From contig CBDUTJ010000031.1 in NCBI GenBank assembly GCA_965370415.1, forward strand, positions 1 through 34,242: a stretch of DNA of 34,242 nt, given 5' to 3'. Source of the DNA: JACNIV01 sp965370415 (GTDB lineage: Bacteria > Cloacimonadota > Cloacimonadia > Cloacimonadales > TCS61). Shown here one piece after another: positions 16,201 to 24,057 of this stretch. Each line of letters begins with the position of its first letter. Position 1 is the first letter of the stretch. Below the pieces are notes generated by a model, which saw only the letters and a list, made by a program, of their open reading frames with translations, ran no database searches and was not told the origin of the DNA. The position numbers and the translations under genes are program-made.

Positions 16201-17387
16201 CATATCTGAAACCAACGTTCAGTTTGAAAACCTAAGGCAGTAATAGGATGATCATAAAAATCGGGATTTGTTGTTGGTGTACGTTCATAATCAAGAAATT
16301 TGGTGATCATGGTTTCCAGGTGAGTTGCATTCTGGGCTGTCATCCTGGCCAGGGTAACATCTGGCATTTGGTTGCCGCTTACATCGGCATAGATATTATC
16401 GGATGCGCAGTAGCTATTGTAAATGGGAGCGACAACAGTGTTGCCGGTAGTACCGTAATCACCCAGCAGAAGTATAGCTGCCGGAGCTGGATCCCAACCG
16501 GTACCGGGTGCCATGATATCATTGATGTAATTCTCGATTGCTGTAGGTGTGTTACCGCCAACTTCGGCTGTGGTTTTGACCACGGTGGAAATACCCTGCA
16601 TGGTTCGGAAAACTTTGATCGAATCTGCCCAGGCTAAAAAGACAGCATCATCGGGGCAGATGATAAGATATTCGGCACCGTCTCTGGTGTTCGTATAATT
16701 GTAGTTCATTCTGGGCAGCGAACCATAGTTCAGGAAAGTATCGGACAGGATCGGATCCCACCATCTGCTGCGCAGGTTATCCGCTCCAAAATGTCCATTA
16801 CCACCAATGAAATCAACTTCCAATTCAATATCACGGTAAACGATAAGTTCTTTGGTCACCGGGTTGTATTGGAATGGTGTGATACCTACCATCACAGCAT
16901 CGACCCCGCGGATCATGGTCTGCTCACCAAGCTGAACAGGCTTGGCAGGATAGAATGCATCTTGAGAATAAATGCTTAGATCCTTGGTGTAATCCAGCGG
17001 ACTATCATCCGTATCCCAGGGAATACGGGGAGCGGGTGCCATTTCTACATTTTGGAATACTTCGGTGCGCGAAGATACAATACGCAAAGAAGCAATAGAC
17101 CCTTGCGGAAGTGCAAGGTATCTTCCGTTACCGGGAAGATTGGGTGCTCCTGCTTCATTCTGCAGGAATGTATTGGGAAGAATGATACCCTGCATATCTT
17201 CCCCGTTTATCCTTACATCTTCCAGGTTGAACTCATCGATGGAAAATGTGATCCCAACGTTGGAACCACTTATCCGGTTAAGGTTGAATCCGGCTTCGTT
17301 CCATGCATCATCGTAAGTGACGATTTTTGCAATTAACCCCAGATTTAAAAGTAATAAAACGAAAATAAAAACAACTGTTTTTCTCAT
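13218..17387 (-). CDS. Gingipain-like C25 cysteine protease with T9SS sorting domain
   Basis: A 1389-aa secreted protease. It has a signal peptide (about 1-20), a gingipain propeptide-like region (about 40-235) and a C25 catalytic core. Catalytic His483 lies in HRDHGG and Cys515 in SINCLTGKY, 32 residues apart as in gingipain R. After the core come an Ig-like C25 C-terminal module, repeated CARDB-like strands (two NGxxDxGE calcium-like motifs, about 730 and 850), a carboxypeptidase-regulatory-like fold, a fibronectin III domain (about 1200-1300) and a T9SS type A tail (YPNPFNP, GIYFYRM, ending KRMLLLK). GGAG precedes ATG 17387. It should be exported by T9SS and matured by propeptide removal. 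No neighbouring partner gene is apparent. Confidence 0.92.
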   Translation of the reverse strand: MRKTVVFIFVLLLLNLGLIAKIVTYDDAWNEAGFNLNRISGSNVGITFSIDEFNLEDVRINGEDMQGIILPNTFLQNEAGAPNLPGNGRYLALPQGSIASLRIVSSRTEVFQNVEMAPAPRIPWDTDDSPLDYTKDLSIYSQDAFYPAKPVQLGEQTMIRGVDAVMVGITPFQYNPVTKELIVYRDIELEVDFIGGNGHFGADNLRSRWWDPILSDTFLNYGSLPRMNYNYTNTRDGAEYLIICPDDAVFLAWADSIKVFRTMQGISTVVKTTAEVGGNTPTAIENYINDIMAPGTGWDPAPAAILLLGDYGTTGNTVVAPIYNSYCASDNIYADVSGNQMPDVTLARMTAQNATHLETMITKFLDYERTPTTNPDFYDHPITALGFQTERWFQICSESVAGFWEVIQGKTVNRINAIYSGNPNTDPWSTATNTATVLNVFGPNGLGYIPATPGEVNCTWYGTANDVINGINNGSFMLQHRDHGGTTGWGEPGFQSSHINSLTNNDLVYVFSINCLTGKYNIAGECFAETFHRHTYNGENAGCLGIIAASEVSYSFVNDTFVWGMYDNMWTDFLPDYGTTPDSRDVLPAFANSAGKYFLQQSNWPYNTNNKEVTYNLFHHHGDAFSTVYSVIPQNLTIIHDPVLLSALDYFTIIADDGSLIGLTVDGVLIGVGEGTGAPVDIPIVQQLPGAVIDVTVTKQDYYRYTAQVDVIPPAGPYVLFDSYTLDDSAGNGNGLMDYGEFILLTLSMENVGIDQADNVTVTLSTDDQYITITDPTEFYGNIAAGAVVTVDDGFAVEVCDSIPDEHTFLFQVSATDGTNTWISNFVIEAYAPVLWAGEMTIDDATGNNNGVLDPGETVIITIPTYNDGHAPSPEAIADLSCANQLITIVQSPVNLGEIGSQSFEDAVYTVIASDEITFGTPVTFIYNVVAGEYIVTRNYDTSVGIFIEDFESGGFTNFPWAFVGCNITWPNVNPIEDFTIIDTIPDINWSIATDSFYSGAASAKSYPITHNQASFMNVTVDVVTDGEISFYYRVACEYSPSQTYFYDGLMFFIDDVEAGRYQPEPDGSSPWTYASYSVTSGTHTFSWVYVKDSNDGSTALPEDCAWVDYIVFPTLSLINGTIAGMVTLLPTGNIEDVIISTYYGSTSPDASGNYSFISPVGIFDVTASLAGYETITVFDVEVFEEQITTVDFVLCYLAPPIDLEGELNECYVSLSWEQSEPSTRDFQHYNIYRNVDSGAFTLLDTTLALAYTDSLFESGDYGYYVTAEYSQNNESDPTDTVIISYEQSDAGNELIPVTTMLNENYPNPFNPETTINYALQEDTKVTLEIFNIRGQKISMLVDDKLSAGYHSAVWNGKDKNDKAVASGIYFYRMRTDSYDKTKRMLLLK

Positions 17388-17604
17388 GATACTCTCCTAT
17401 TTTAATTTTATCATCTGCACATTTTTACTTAACTTCCCATTTTTATGTCAAATACAATTTTAATTAACATATTCTTATCCTTTAATCTCATTTTATATTT
17501 GTATGCAATAATTATTCCACGATTACTTTGTTTCATAGTATATATTAAATAATTAGTATCCAAAAGTTACAACTTGATGCCAAAACCTGATTTCCCCAAT
17601 AAAT

Positions 17605-19425
17605 TTAAAACCGACTCACCAACTGTAGATACATTCTTAGTTTATCTTTCTTATACCAGTGGTCGGATATTTTAAATTGCAGTTCAAAGTGTGGTGGAAG
17701 TTTCCATTTTACTAACAGGTACGAACATATTCCATCACCGGAAAGAACGGTGTTCTGCATGATGCCGTCCACGTTGTTCTCGTACACATAATGCTTCACG
17801 TTGAAGGGCTGGGTATCGGAATGGTAGGCTGTGATCTGGGTAATTATTTGCAGCTTTTCACATTTCAGTCTGACTTGTTCGTAAACCAGAATTCCCCTGG
17901 AATAAATGTTTTCTTCTTCTAAGTATTCAGCAGCTAATTCACAGCGTGTTTTCAAGCGAAGGTTTCCCAACATTTGCCACCAGTCTGCCCGCAGGAGCGT
18001 CCGCTCGAAATCGCGGATCCTGGCTTCGTCCAGGCTAAGGTATTTTTCTTTATCTTTATGCTGCAAGGTAAGCCGCAGGGTGTTTGTTTTAAAGCGTGTT
18101 TCCACCTGTAGAAATTGCTCACTGCCCACTGTGGGCATTTTTTCAAAGTAACGTGTTTCAGGGAAATCCCACAAATCAAAATAGCAGTTTATTTTTGTTC
18201 TTGCAAAGGGAATCAGGGTGATGCCGTAATACAATCCCACCTCGTTATCGAATTTGCTTTGAGTAGAGAAAGGATTTCCATGCCAGGTGGGGAAATTCTT
18301 TTCATAATAGCGGAACAGTACCAGGTGCCTCAGCTTGTTATCCCCGAATTTTGTACCGATCAGTCCGGCTAATTTATCATCTGCTTGTGCCAGTTCTCCA
18401 AAAGTGGGGAAGGTGTTTTGATGCAAGAGGAAATTAAAACCGACAGCATTGTATTCAGCAGCTTTTTGGGGATCTTTAAATTCATGTTCAAACTTAAAGC
18501 TGGAATACACCAAACCCAGTGAATTATGTTCCCAATTGTAATTCAGGGAAGAGCCGTAAATGGTTTCTTTAACGTTGTTCTTTTTTTCTACATCGAGGTG
18601 AAGTCCGCTTTCATTAAAGGAAGTTATGTTCAACAGTGAATCGAGATTTGCACTTAATTTTGTGTAGGAATAAAATGGGATAATTTCGAAATTTCCCAGC
18701 TCAATATTTGCAGCCGCACCTTCCAATTCCCAAATTTCGTAGGAACTGGTGTAAGGTTTAATTGCTTTGTATTTTTTTATGGCAACAGAAGTAGCAGCAC
18801 TGCTTTTAGACATTCCCAGCTTGGGTGCAAAGAGAATGCCCTGTCCCGCAGCCAGCCGGTATTTTCCCAGCACACCCTGTTTAAGTGTTTTATCACCATT
18901 ATATTCGATGAAGTAGGAGTAGAAATCGATGGGGTCTTTTTCACCTTCATCTTTTTGGGAGAGGAACCCGAAGCTGAATTTATCGTATTCAAAAAGGGTT
19001 CTCTGGTAATATTTAAGAGTAGATTCAAAGTTATCTTTGCTTTCACTATATTCTCCGCGTGTCCTCTGGTTCAGTTTGAGCCCGGGTTTGTCTTTGAAAA
19101 TAATGTAATCTTTAATTTCCGAAATAGTGATCTCATTGATACCGATATTCTGCAATTCTTTCCAGCTGGATATCGGTTTTGCTTTCCTTGCTTTAATTAT
19201 CTTTCCAATATCGAGTTCGGAAAACCAGGGTAACTGAGTTAGTTCTATACGGGAAGCATTGTTGATATTTAAAGGCGAATTTTTAAGACTCGAAAGTGTT
19301 TCAATGAGTTCGGTGGGGTGATATGTCCCGTCCTCTGAAGAGAATATCGTCTCTTCGGCATCTTGAGCCAAAAGGAAAGCAAAAATGAAAATAAATACTA
19401 GAACTACTTTAATCTTTAAAAGCAT
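17605..19425 (-). CDS. Helix-hairpin-helix outer membrane beta-barrel protein
   Basis: 606 aa. An N-terminal signal peptide (about 1-20) is followed by an HhH segment (about 50-110, PLNINNASRIELTQLP and WKELQNIGI). A long alternating aromatic/polar stretch follows, ending in FELQFKISDHW and a final Phe, typical of an outer membrane barrel with a C-terminal insertion signal. This architecture is known as an uncharacterised family in Bacteroidota relatives. The HhH part may bind nucleic acid or protein in the periplasm. The start overlaps the last 17 nt of the upstream PorV-like gene, with no clear Shine-Dalgarno, so coupling is likely. Confidence 0.8.
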   Translation of the reverse strand: MLLKIKVVLVFIFIFAFLLAQDAEETIFSSEDGTYHPTELIETLSSLKNSPLNINNASRIELTQLPWFSELDIGKIIKARKAKPISSWKELQNIGINEITISEIKDYIIFKDKPGLKLNQRTRGEYSESKDNFESTLKYYQRTLFEYDKFSFGFLSQKDEGEKDPIDFYSYFIEYNGDKTLKQGVLGKYRLAAGQGILFAPKLGMSKSSAATSVAIKKYKAIKPYTSSYEIWELEGAAANIELGNFEIIPFYSYTKLSANLDSLLNITSFNESGLHLDVEKKNNVKETIYGSSLNYNWEHNSLGLVYSSFKFEHEFKDPQKAAEYNAVGFNFLLHQNTFPTFGELAQADDKLAGLIGTKFGDNKLRHLVLFRYYEKNFPTWHGNPFSTQSKFDNEVGLYYGITLIPFARTKINCYFDLWDFPETRYFEKMPTVGSEQFLQVETRFKTNTLRLTLQHKDKEKYLSLDEARIRDFERTLLRADWWQMLGNLRLKTRCELAAEYLEEENIYSRGILVYEQVRLKCEKLQIITQITAYHSDTQPFNVKHYVYENNVDGIMQNTVLSGDGICSYLLVKWKLPPHFELQFKISDHWYKKDKLRMYLQLVSRF

Positions 19426-20194
19426 AACCGATCGAGATATAGTGCGTTAGATCCAGGTATTGATGAGTTCTGAAACTGTAAATTACCTTCATATTTAGCA
19501 CATTAAAAACCAGTCCAAATCCCAGTCTGTCCGGCTCGTATTGATAACTTGTGAGAATGGTGAGCATGCTGAACAGGTTGTAACGGGCAGCAAATCTAAA
19601 AGAGAAATCGAAGCTGTCCTCTTTCTCAAAACCAACGGCAAAACTGCTTTCCGGGGAAACCTGGAAAGTGCTTTCCCACAAATAGACCACCGGCAGTTTC
19701 ATATCCAGAAAAGAAGATTGCGAAATATTACGGATAGAAAAACCGGTTTGCACATTGCCGTTTATCCATTTGCTGCCAAAATCTGTGATGATAGAACTAC
19801 CTTCGTGATAATTTTCTACCCTGTTGTAAAGCCACCTCAATCCAATGCCTACCGATAAATCCTGGTAATGATAACTGAAACCGGCATTGCTGCTGTTCTC
19901 CCGGTAAAGCGAATGATCCAGGAAAGAATTTCCCAGGTAAAAGCCAAAATCCTTATAACGCAACGCGGAATGGATATTGTAGCAGGGCAGATCTTTCAAT
20001 CCATAAAGATAGGTAGCGGAAGTTATAATTCCGGGATTATTCAAAGCCGGATTCACCGCAGAAGCGGATGGTTCGGGATACAATAGAACCAATCCCGAAG
20101 TTGCATTCTGTACAGCAGAAACGGGAAGATTCAGGTCTATGGCGCTAAGAGTAGAATACATAATTAAAAGGATAAAAAGAATTATCTTTTTCAT
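19409..20194 (-). CDS. PorV/PorQ-like outer membrane barrel protein
   Basis: 261 aa. Signal peptide (about 1-18, ending STLSA), then a block around 40-55 with the SAVNPAL signature of the PorV/PorQ (UPF0164-like) outer membrane family, where A-x-NPA marks the start of the barrel. The rest has amphipathic strands ending in ISIGYAFKD. PorV is a T9SS shuttle component, but many paralogues are not, so a role in secretion here is only a suggestion. It overlaps the HhH-barrel gene downstream, so the two are probably produced together. Confidence 0.75.
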   Translation of the reverse strand: MKKIILFILLIMYSTLSAIDLNLPVSAVQNATSGLVLLYPEPSASAVNPALNNPGIITSATYLYGLKDLPCYNIHSALRYKDFGFYLGNSFLDHSLYRENSSNAGFSYHYQDLSVGIGLRWLYNRVENYHEGSSIITDFGSKWINGNVQTGFSIRNISQSSFLDMKLPVVYLWESTFQVSPESSFAVGFEKEDSFDFSFRFAARYNLFSMLTILTSYQYEPDRLGFGLVFNVLNMKVIYSFRTHQYLDLTHYISIGYAFKD

Positions 20195-20221
20195 AATGAT
20201 ATTCCTTTTTTTATTTTATCA

Positions 20222-21670
20222 TCATTTTAACAGGATCATTTTCTTTGTTTTACTAACTAAATCATCAGATTTTAATCTATAAAGATAAACTCCCGATGAA
20301 ACCTTATTACGATAGTTATCGGTTCCGTCCCAGACAACAGAATTAATTTTACATTTTACATTTTCAATTTTAAATTCGCGAATGCGTTCTCCTTTTATAT
20401 TAAAGATTTCAATAACTGGATTTATGATATTAAAAGGCAAATCGTAACTTATAGTTGTTACTGGGTTGAATGGATTAGGGTAATTTGTTAATTTACATTT
20501 TTCATTATTCATTATACATTCTTCATTGATACCTACTTGCGGCTCTTCTACGAAGTTACCATTTCCATCATTAAAAAGAATATTCAAATTTGCCGGTAAA
20601 ATTGCATGTAGATATCGTATTGTTATAATGTCATTGAATCCATTCCCGTCAACGTCGGCACAGAATGATCTTCTGGAAAATTCACCAAAATTGGCTACAT
20701 AGAAGTACTGCGGTTCAGATAAATTAAAATTTCCTTCATTGTATAGTATGTATATGCCGTCATCATAACCAGTACAAACAATATCTGGAAAACTATCATT
20801 ATTTAAATCTGAAACTTCAAAATGTCCCAATGCCGGTTGAAATAAAATCTCGTCGTTCTGGTAAAAATTATCATTACCAATATTCTCGTATATAGTTATT
20901 CCAGTATAGCCCATCATAAGTAAATCAACTATTACAATTATATCATTATCACCATCATAATCCATATCTGCTATATTTATTTCGTTTTTGAAATTGTCTT
21001 CTTCAAGGATTAAACATTGAAAACCTATTTCATAACTAAAGTAAACCTCTGTTTTCTGAGCACAAATAGCTACATCATTCCTATTATCTTCATTTAAATT
21101 ACCACATGCGATATCAACAGGATAATAGCCGGTTACATAATGATATTCCGGCAACGAAAATTGACCTAAACCATTATTATATAAAACACTCCAAAACTGA
21201 CCATTATTTGATGCTACTACTATATCTATGTCGTTGTCATTGTCTATGTCACCATTTGCAAGATTTCCAACACCTTCATAAGTATTTAAAGGAAAATAGG
21301 ATATATCATAAAAGTTAAAATCGTTTATAATTGCAATATATTCATTTTCTTCTTGGGAATCTTCATGCTTTGCTATTATTTCAGGATTTTCATTTAAGTT
21401 TAAATTTTTAATTTGTACGTCTGGTTGCCAGCCATATAAAAATATAGAATCTATTAAAGTAAATTTACCATACCCATTATTTTCTAAAATAGATACTCCG
21501 CTCCACTCTGTCTGGGAATTATAATTATGACCAACAACAATATCTTTATCGCCATCTAAATCCAGATCTTCTGCATAAACAGAATATGCAGCACGGGGTA
21601 CTGTATATTCTGCGGCAAAGGTTTTTGTAAAAATAAGTAATGTTAAAAATAATAAGATTACATATTTCAT
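20222..21670 (-). CDS. FG-GAP/VCBS-repeat surface protein with T9SS sorting domain
   Basis: 482 aa with signal peptide (about 1-20). At least six calcium-loop repeats of the form D-x-D-x-(D/N)-G-x-x-D-I occur, for example DLDLDGDKDIVVG near 35-47, DIDNDNDIDIVVA, DMDYDGDNDIIVI and DVDGNGFNDIITI; these build a beta-propeller of the FG-GAP/integrin-alpha type. The tail is a T9SS type A domain (YPNPFNP, GVYLYRLKS, KKMILLK). AGGAGG precedes ATG 21670. Before and inside the tail the protein carries odd IMNNEKCKL and KIENVKCKI segments encoded by AT-rich repeats. Likely a surface adhesin or binding protein; ligand unknown. Confidence 0.87.
   Translation of the reverse strand: MKYVILLFLTLLIFTKTFAAEYTVPRAAYSVYAEDLDLDGDKDIVVGHNYNSQTEWSGVSILENNGYGKFTLIDSIFLYGWQPDVQIKNLNLNENPEIIAKHEDSQEENEYIAIINDFNFYDISYFPLNTYEGVGNLANGDIDNDNDIDIVVASNNGQFWSVLYNNGLGQFSLPEYHYVTGYYPVDIACGNLNEDNRNDVAICAQKTEVYFSYEIGFQCLILEEDNFKNEINIADMDYDGDNDIIVIVDLLMMGYTGITIYENIGNDNFYQNDEILFQPALGHFEVSDLNNDSFPDIVCTGYDDGIYILYNEGNFNLSEPQYFYVANFGEFSRRSFCADVDGNGFNDIITIRYLHAILPANLNILFNDGNGNFVEEPQVGINEECIMNNEKCKLTNYPNPFNPVTTISYDLPFNIINPVIEIFNIKGERIREFKIENVKCKINSVVWDGTDNYRNKVSSGVYLYRLKSDDLVSKTKKMILLK
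20341..20375. repeat. AT-rich tract inside the T9SS tail coding region
   Basis: The plus-strand text TTTTACATTTTACATTTTC encodes, on the minus strand, the KIENVKCKI segment within the sorting domain. It closely resembles the tract at 20488-20524 in the same gene. Confidence 0.45.
20488..20524. repeat. AT-rich tract before the T9SS tail coding region
   Basis: Plus-strand CATTTTTCATTATTCATTA and flanks encode IMNNEKCKLTN, just before the YPNPFNP start of the sorting domain. Similar low-complexity text occurs again at 20341-20375. Confidence 0.45.
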
Positions 21671-21834
21671 TTTTCCTCCTGCTTCACTTATCGTTTAAGA
21701 AGATAAATTTGAAAGAAATATTATCTTAAATTTTTCAACACCCTCTATATTAATATCCTCAAAAACGTATCTTTGAATTTGAAGAATTCTTTTTATTTAT
21801 ACTCTTTCAATTAAGAAAATTAAAGCAAATTAAA

Positions 21835-23100
21835 TTACAGATCCAGCATTCCTACACCGAGGTTGAACTGGATGCTGAATCTGGGTCTGTAATCTTTTCT
21901 GGCAAATATTTCACCGGATAAACAGGCACCAAGCAGGGCAACAATTTCAAAATAAGTTCCGGCTTTCAGATCATTGGAAAACGAGGTGTAATCGTTCCCA
22001 TAATAGAAGGTGAATTTATCTTTTAAAAAGTATTTCATCCTGGGGTTTTTCTGATAAATTATTTCCGAGCCGAGATTGGCAAACGTAATAATATCCGGTT
22101 TAAGTTCCTGGAAAAGTGAGAGCCAGGGAGCTACCAGGAATTTGTTTTTTTTATATGATTCTCGATAAACAAATGAAATTCTGAGGGGTTCATCTTTTTT
22201 TTCTTCTTCTTCGTCACTGGTAACGCCCAGATAAACGGTTTCACCGGTGGAAAAATTGTAGTTTATTCCTGCTCTGGCATCGGAGCCTGTTTCCATATAT
22301 TCCGGTGATATTTCGATTGTTTTGATAAGTGTGAGAAATACAGCCCGTGATGGAAATTCTTTTAATATTTCAAGTTCTTGAAGTTTTTTTAAAGCCAGGT
22401 CTGTTTCCTTATAACCCTGCCAACGATTTTTCAGGATAGACATCAGGATCTTATATTCTTCCCGGGTAATTTCCCTGAGCAGTAAATGGTTCTCTTCCAA
22501 TATCAGAAGGAAATCTGAAACGCGTTGATGTTCTGCCGAAGGGTATATCTTACCAAAACCCAGTCCAACAAATATGGCTACGGTAGGTTTTAGAAGTGTG
22601 TCCTGGTTGGTTTTGAATTTTGCTTGTGGTTCTGCGAATACAAAGATGGGTTTTTGTAATACTTCTACATTCAGGTACTTATCGATAGTGATCTTTCCCA
22701 GATCGGACTGAGGACCGGCATCACCGGAAATATTTAATTCTATACGGTATTCCTCGATTCGGAATTCAAATGTGGCAGGAATATTATGTTCGAGGTCTGC
22801 ATAAAACTGGGATGAGATGGAAAGATTATCTTTAATATTTCGCCAGACAGTTCCCAGGTGATAATTTCCATAACCGCTGCTGTGATTAAGTTGACCACCA
22901 AAATATACATTAACTCTTACATTGTAACCCATATCTGAGATACGGGTAAAATCGGTGAGCTTGATTTTATTAAATTCCGATTGTTCTTGGAAAAAATCTC
23001 CTCCGGGTTTACCGGAAAGAAAAGGCAATGGTAAAGAAGGAAGTGCATGAACAGTTATAAATATTAATTCAAAAAGCAGAATTAGTATTGTTTTTTTCAT
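21835..23100 (-). CDS. Exported protein of unknown function, probable outer membrane barrel
   Basis: 421 aa, unrecognised. It has a signal peptide (about 1-19, ending VHA) and a proline-rich LPSLPLPF start. Alternating-pattern strands lie in 55-190 and again in 270-421, and a helical charged segment (about 200-265) sits between them. The C-terminal FSIQFNLGVGMLDL is compatible with a barrel end strand. The gene lies 91 nt downstream of the next minus-strand gene with a terminator between, so it probably has its own promoter. Confidence 0.7.
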   Translation of the reverse strand: MKKTILILLFELIFITVHALPSLPLPFLSGKPGGDFFQEQSEFNKIKLTDFTRISDMGYNVRVNVYFGGQLNHSSGYGNYHLGTVWRNIKDNLSISSQFYADLEHNIPATFEFRIEEYRIELNISGDAGPQSDLGKITIDKYLNVEVLQKPIFVFAEPQAKFKTNQDTLLKPTVAIFVGLGFGKIYPSAEHQRVSDFLLILEENHLLLREITREEYKILMSILKNRWQGYKETDLALKKLQELEILKEFPSRAVFLTLIKTIEISPEYMETGSDARAGINYNFSTGETVYLGVTSDEEEEKKDEPLRISFVYRESYKKNKFLVAPWLSLFQELKPDIITFANLGSEIIYQKNPRMKYFLKDKFTFYYGNDYTSFSNDLKAGTYFEIVALLGACLSGEIFARKDYRPRFSIQFNLGVGMLDL

Positions 23101-23136
23101 CCCGGTTCTCCAATATAAATTAAATTAAGCAGGGTG

Positions 23137-23160
23137 AAAAAGCCAGCTTCAATGAAGCTG
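23137..23160 (-). terminator. Intrinsic terminator downstream of the 131-aa gene
   Basis: CAGCTTC/GAAGCTG 7-bp stem with loop ATT on the minus strand, followed by GGC and five Ts. It lies 31 nt after the stop of the gene ending at 23192. Confidence 0.7.
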
Positions 23161-23191
23161 CATTAATGTGTAGAATTAACAAAGAGTAAGA

Positions 23192-23587
23192 TCAGATAAT
23201 TTCGACGATAGCACTCACTATGTTATTTCTGGTAGGATCGAGCATGAATACTCTGTAGAAACCCTTATCACCAAAGTAAACATCATTGAAATACATATAA
23301 TCCATGTCCGATTCTACGGTGAATTCTTCATCGCTGTAATATTCAAATTCACCATTACGCGGGTTGTATTTATCCAGTTGAATATAAATTTTGGTGTAAT
23401 AAACAGGAGCAGCCAGCAGAGCCATAACGGTAAGATTGCCGCTGTTGAATCTGTCACCTGCATTGACCTCGCCCATTTCAGCGTCGTAAGTTTCACAGAA
23501 ATACAAGATATCGCAAGATTGTGCAGGCAGTGTGGCAAATGTAAAAAGAAGTAAAAATCCAGAAAATAAGAGCACAATTTTTTTCAT
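23192..23587 (-). CDS. Small exported protein of unknown function
   Basis: 131 aa. A signal peptide (about 1-23, ending LPAQS) precedes a compact acidic domain with two Cys near the mature start (C25 and C31), which could form a disulfide. No family recognised. It lies 17 nt after the pilin-like gene and ahead of a terminator, so it may belong to the same transcript as the pilin-like and ABC ATPase genes. AGGGAGGT lies upstream of ATG 23587. It could be an accessory of the pilin-like protein, a guess from position alone. Confidence 0.72.
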   Translation of the reverse strand: MKKIVLLFSGFLLLFTFATLPAQSCDILYFCETYDAEMGEVNAGDRFNSGNLTVMALLAAPVYYTKIYIQLDKYNPRNGEFEYYSDEEFTVESDMDYMYFNDVYFGDKGFYRVFMLDPTRNNIVSAIVEII

Positions 23588-23604
23588 AAAACCTCCCTTA
23601 ATGA

Positions 23605-24054
23605 TCAGTTTAAAGTTACTATCGTTATGCTATTTGACATCAAATTGATAGTTAGCACTATATTAATAGGATTCCCATTATAATATTCAGTTCCAGTTGC
23701 TTCAAATTTAACTGAATAAGAGCCACCATCCAAAATTTGGAAACTACCATTTTCAGTTTGTAATTCGTTTGATTGGGTATTGTAATTATGTCCCAGATAT
23801 ATACCCAGCATATCGATATAGTTAGTTCCTCCGCCACCCCCACCAGTCAGGTATTGCATCCTTTCTCCTCCACCCTGATCGGCTGGTGTTCTCCACCATG
23901 CTGATGTATGTGCTGCAAAATTATTCATATCCGATATACATGCTATCCTATTGGATTTAACAGCTTGTATCTTGAATAATGTAAGCCCTCCGCCTACGGC
24001 TATTATAACAATTATTACACTTAATACGACAAATAAAATCTGTTGTGTTCCCAT
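23605..24054 (-). CDS. Small pilin-like protein, paralogue of 12694-13113
   Basis: 149 aa. It begins MGTQQIL followed by a hydrophobic helix (FVVLSVIIVIIAVGGGLTLF) and a Gly-rich, Asn/Thr-rich domain. Side by side with the 139-aa protein, the MG-QQ start, the NR-A-IS-MN block with A following, a GGG motif, LG-NY and a closing IVT-N are shared. It has one more Gly-rich insertion (TGGGGGGT near 70). The start lies 3 nt after the stop of the MalK-like gene, with no strong Shine-Dalgarno, so coupling is likely. Whether it assembles a filament is unknown. Confidence 0.77.
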   Translation of the reverse strand: MGTQQILFVVLSVIIVIIAVGGGLTLFKIQAVKSNRIACISDMNNFAAHTSAWWRTPADQGGGERMQYLTGGGGGGTNYIDMLGIYLGHNYNTQSNELQTENGSFQILDGGSYSVKFEATGTEYYNGNPINIVLTINLMSNSITIVTLN

Positions 24055-24057
24055 TTT

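Noticed and set aside
23143..23161. Palindrome as an operator site
   Set aside because: The following T run on the minus strand fits a terminator better.
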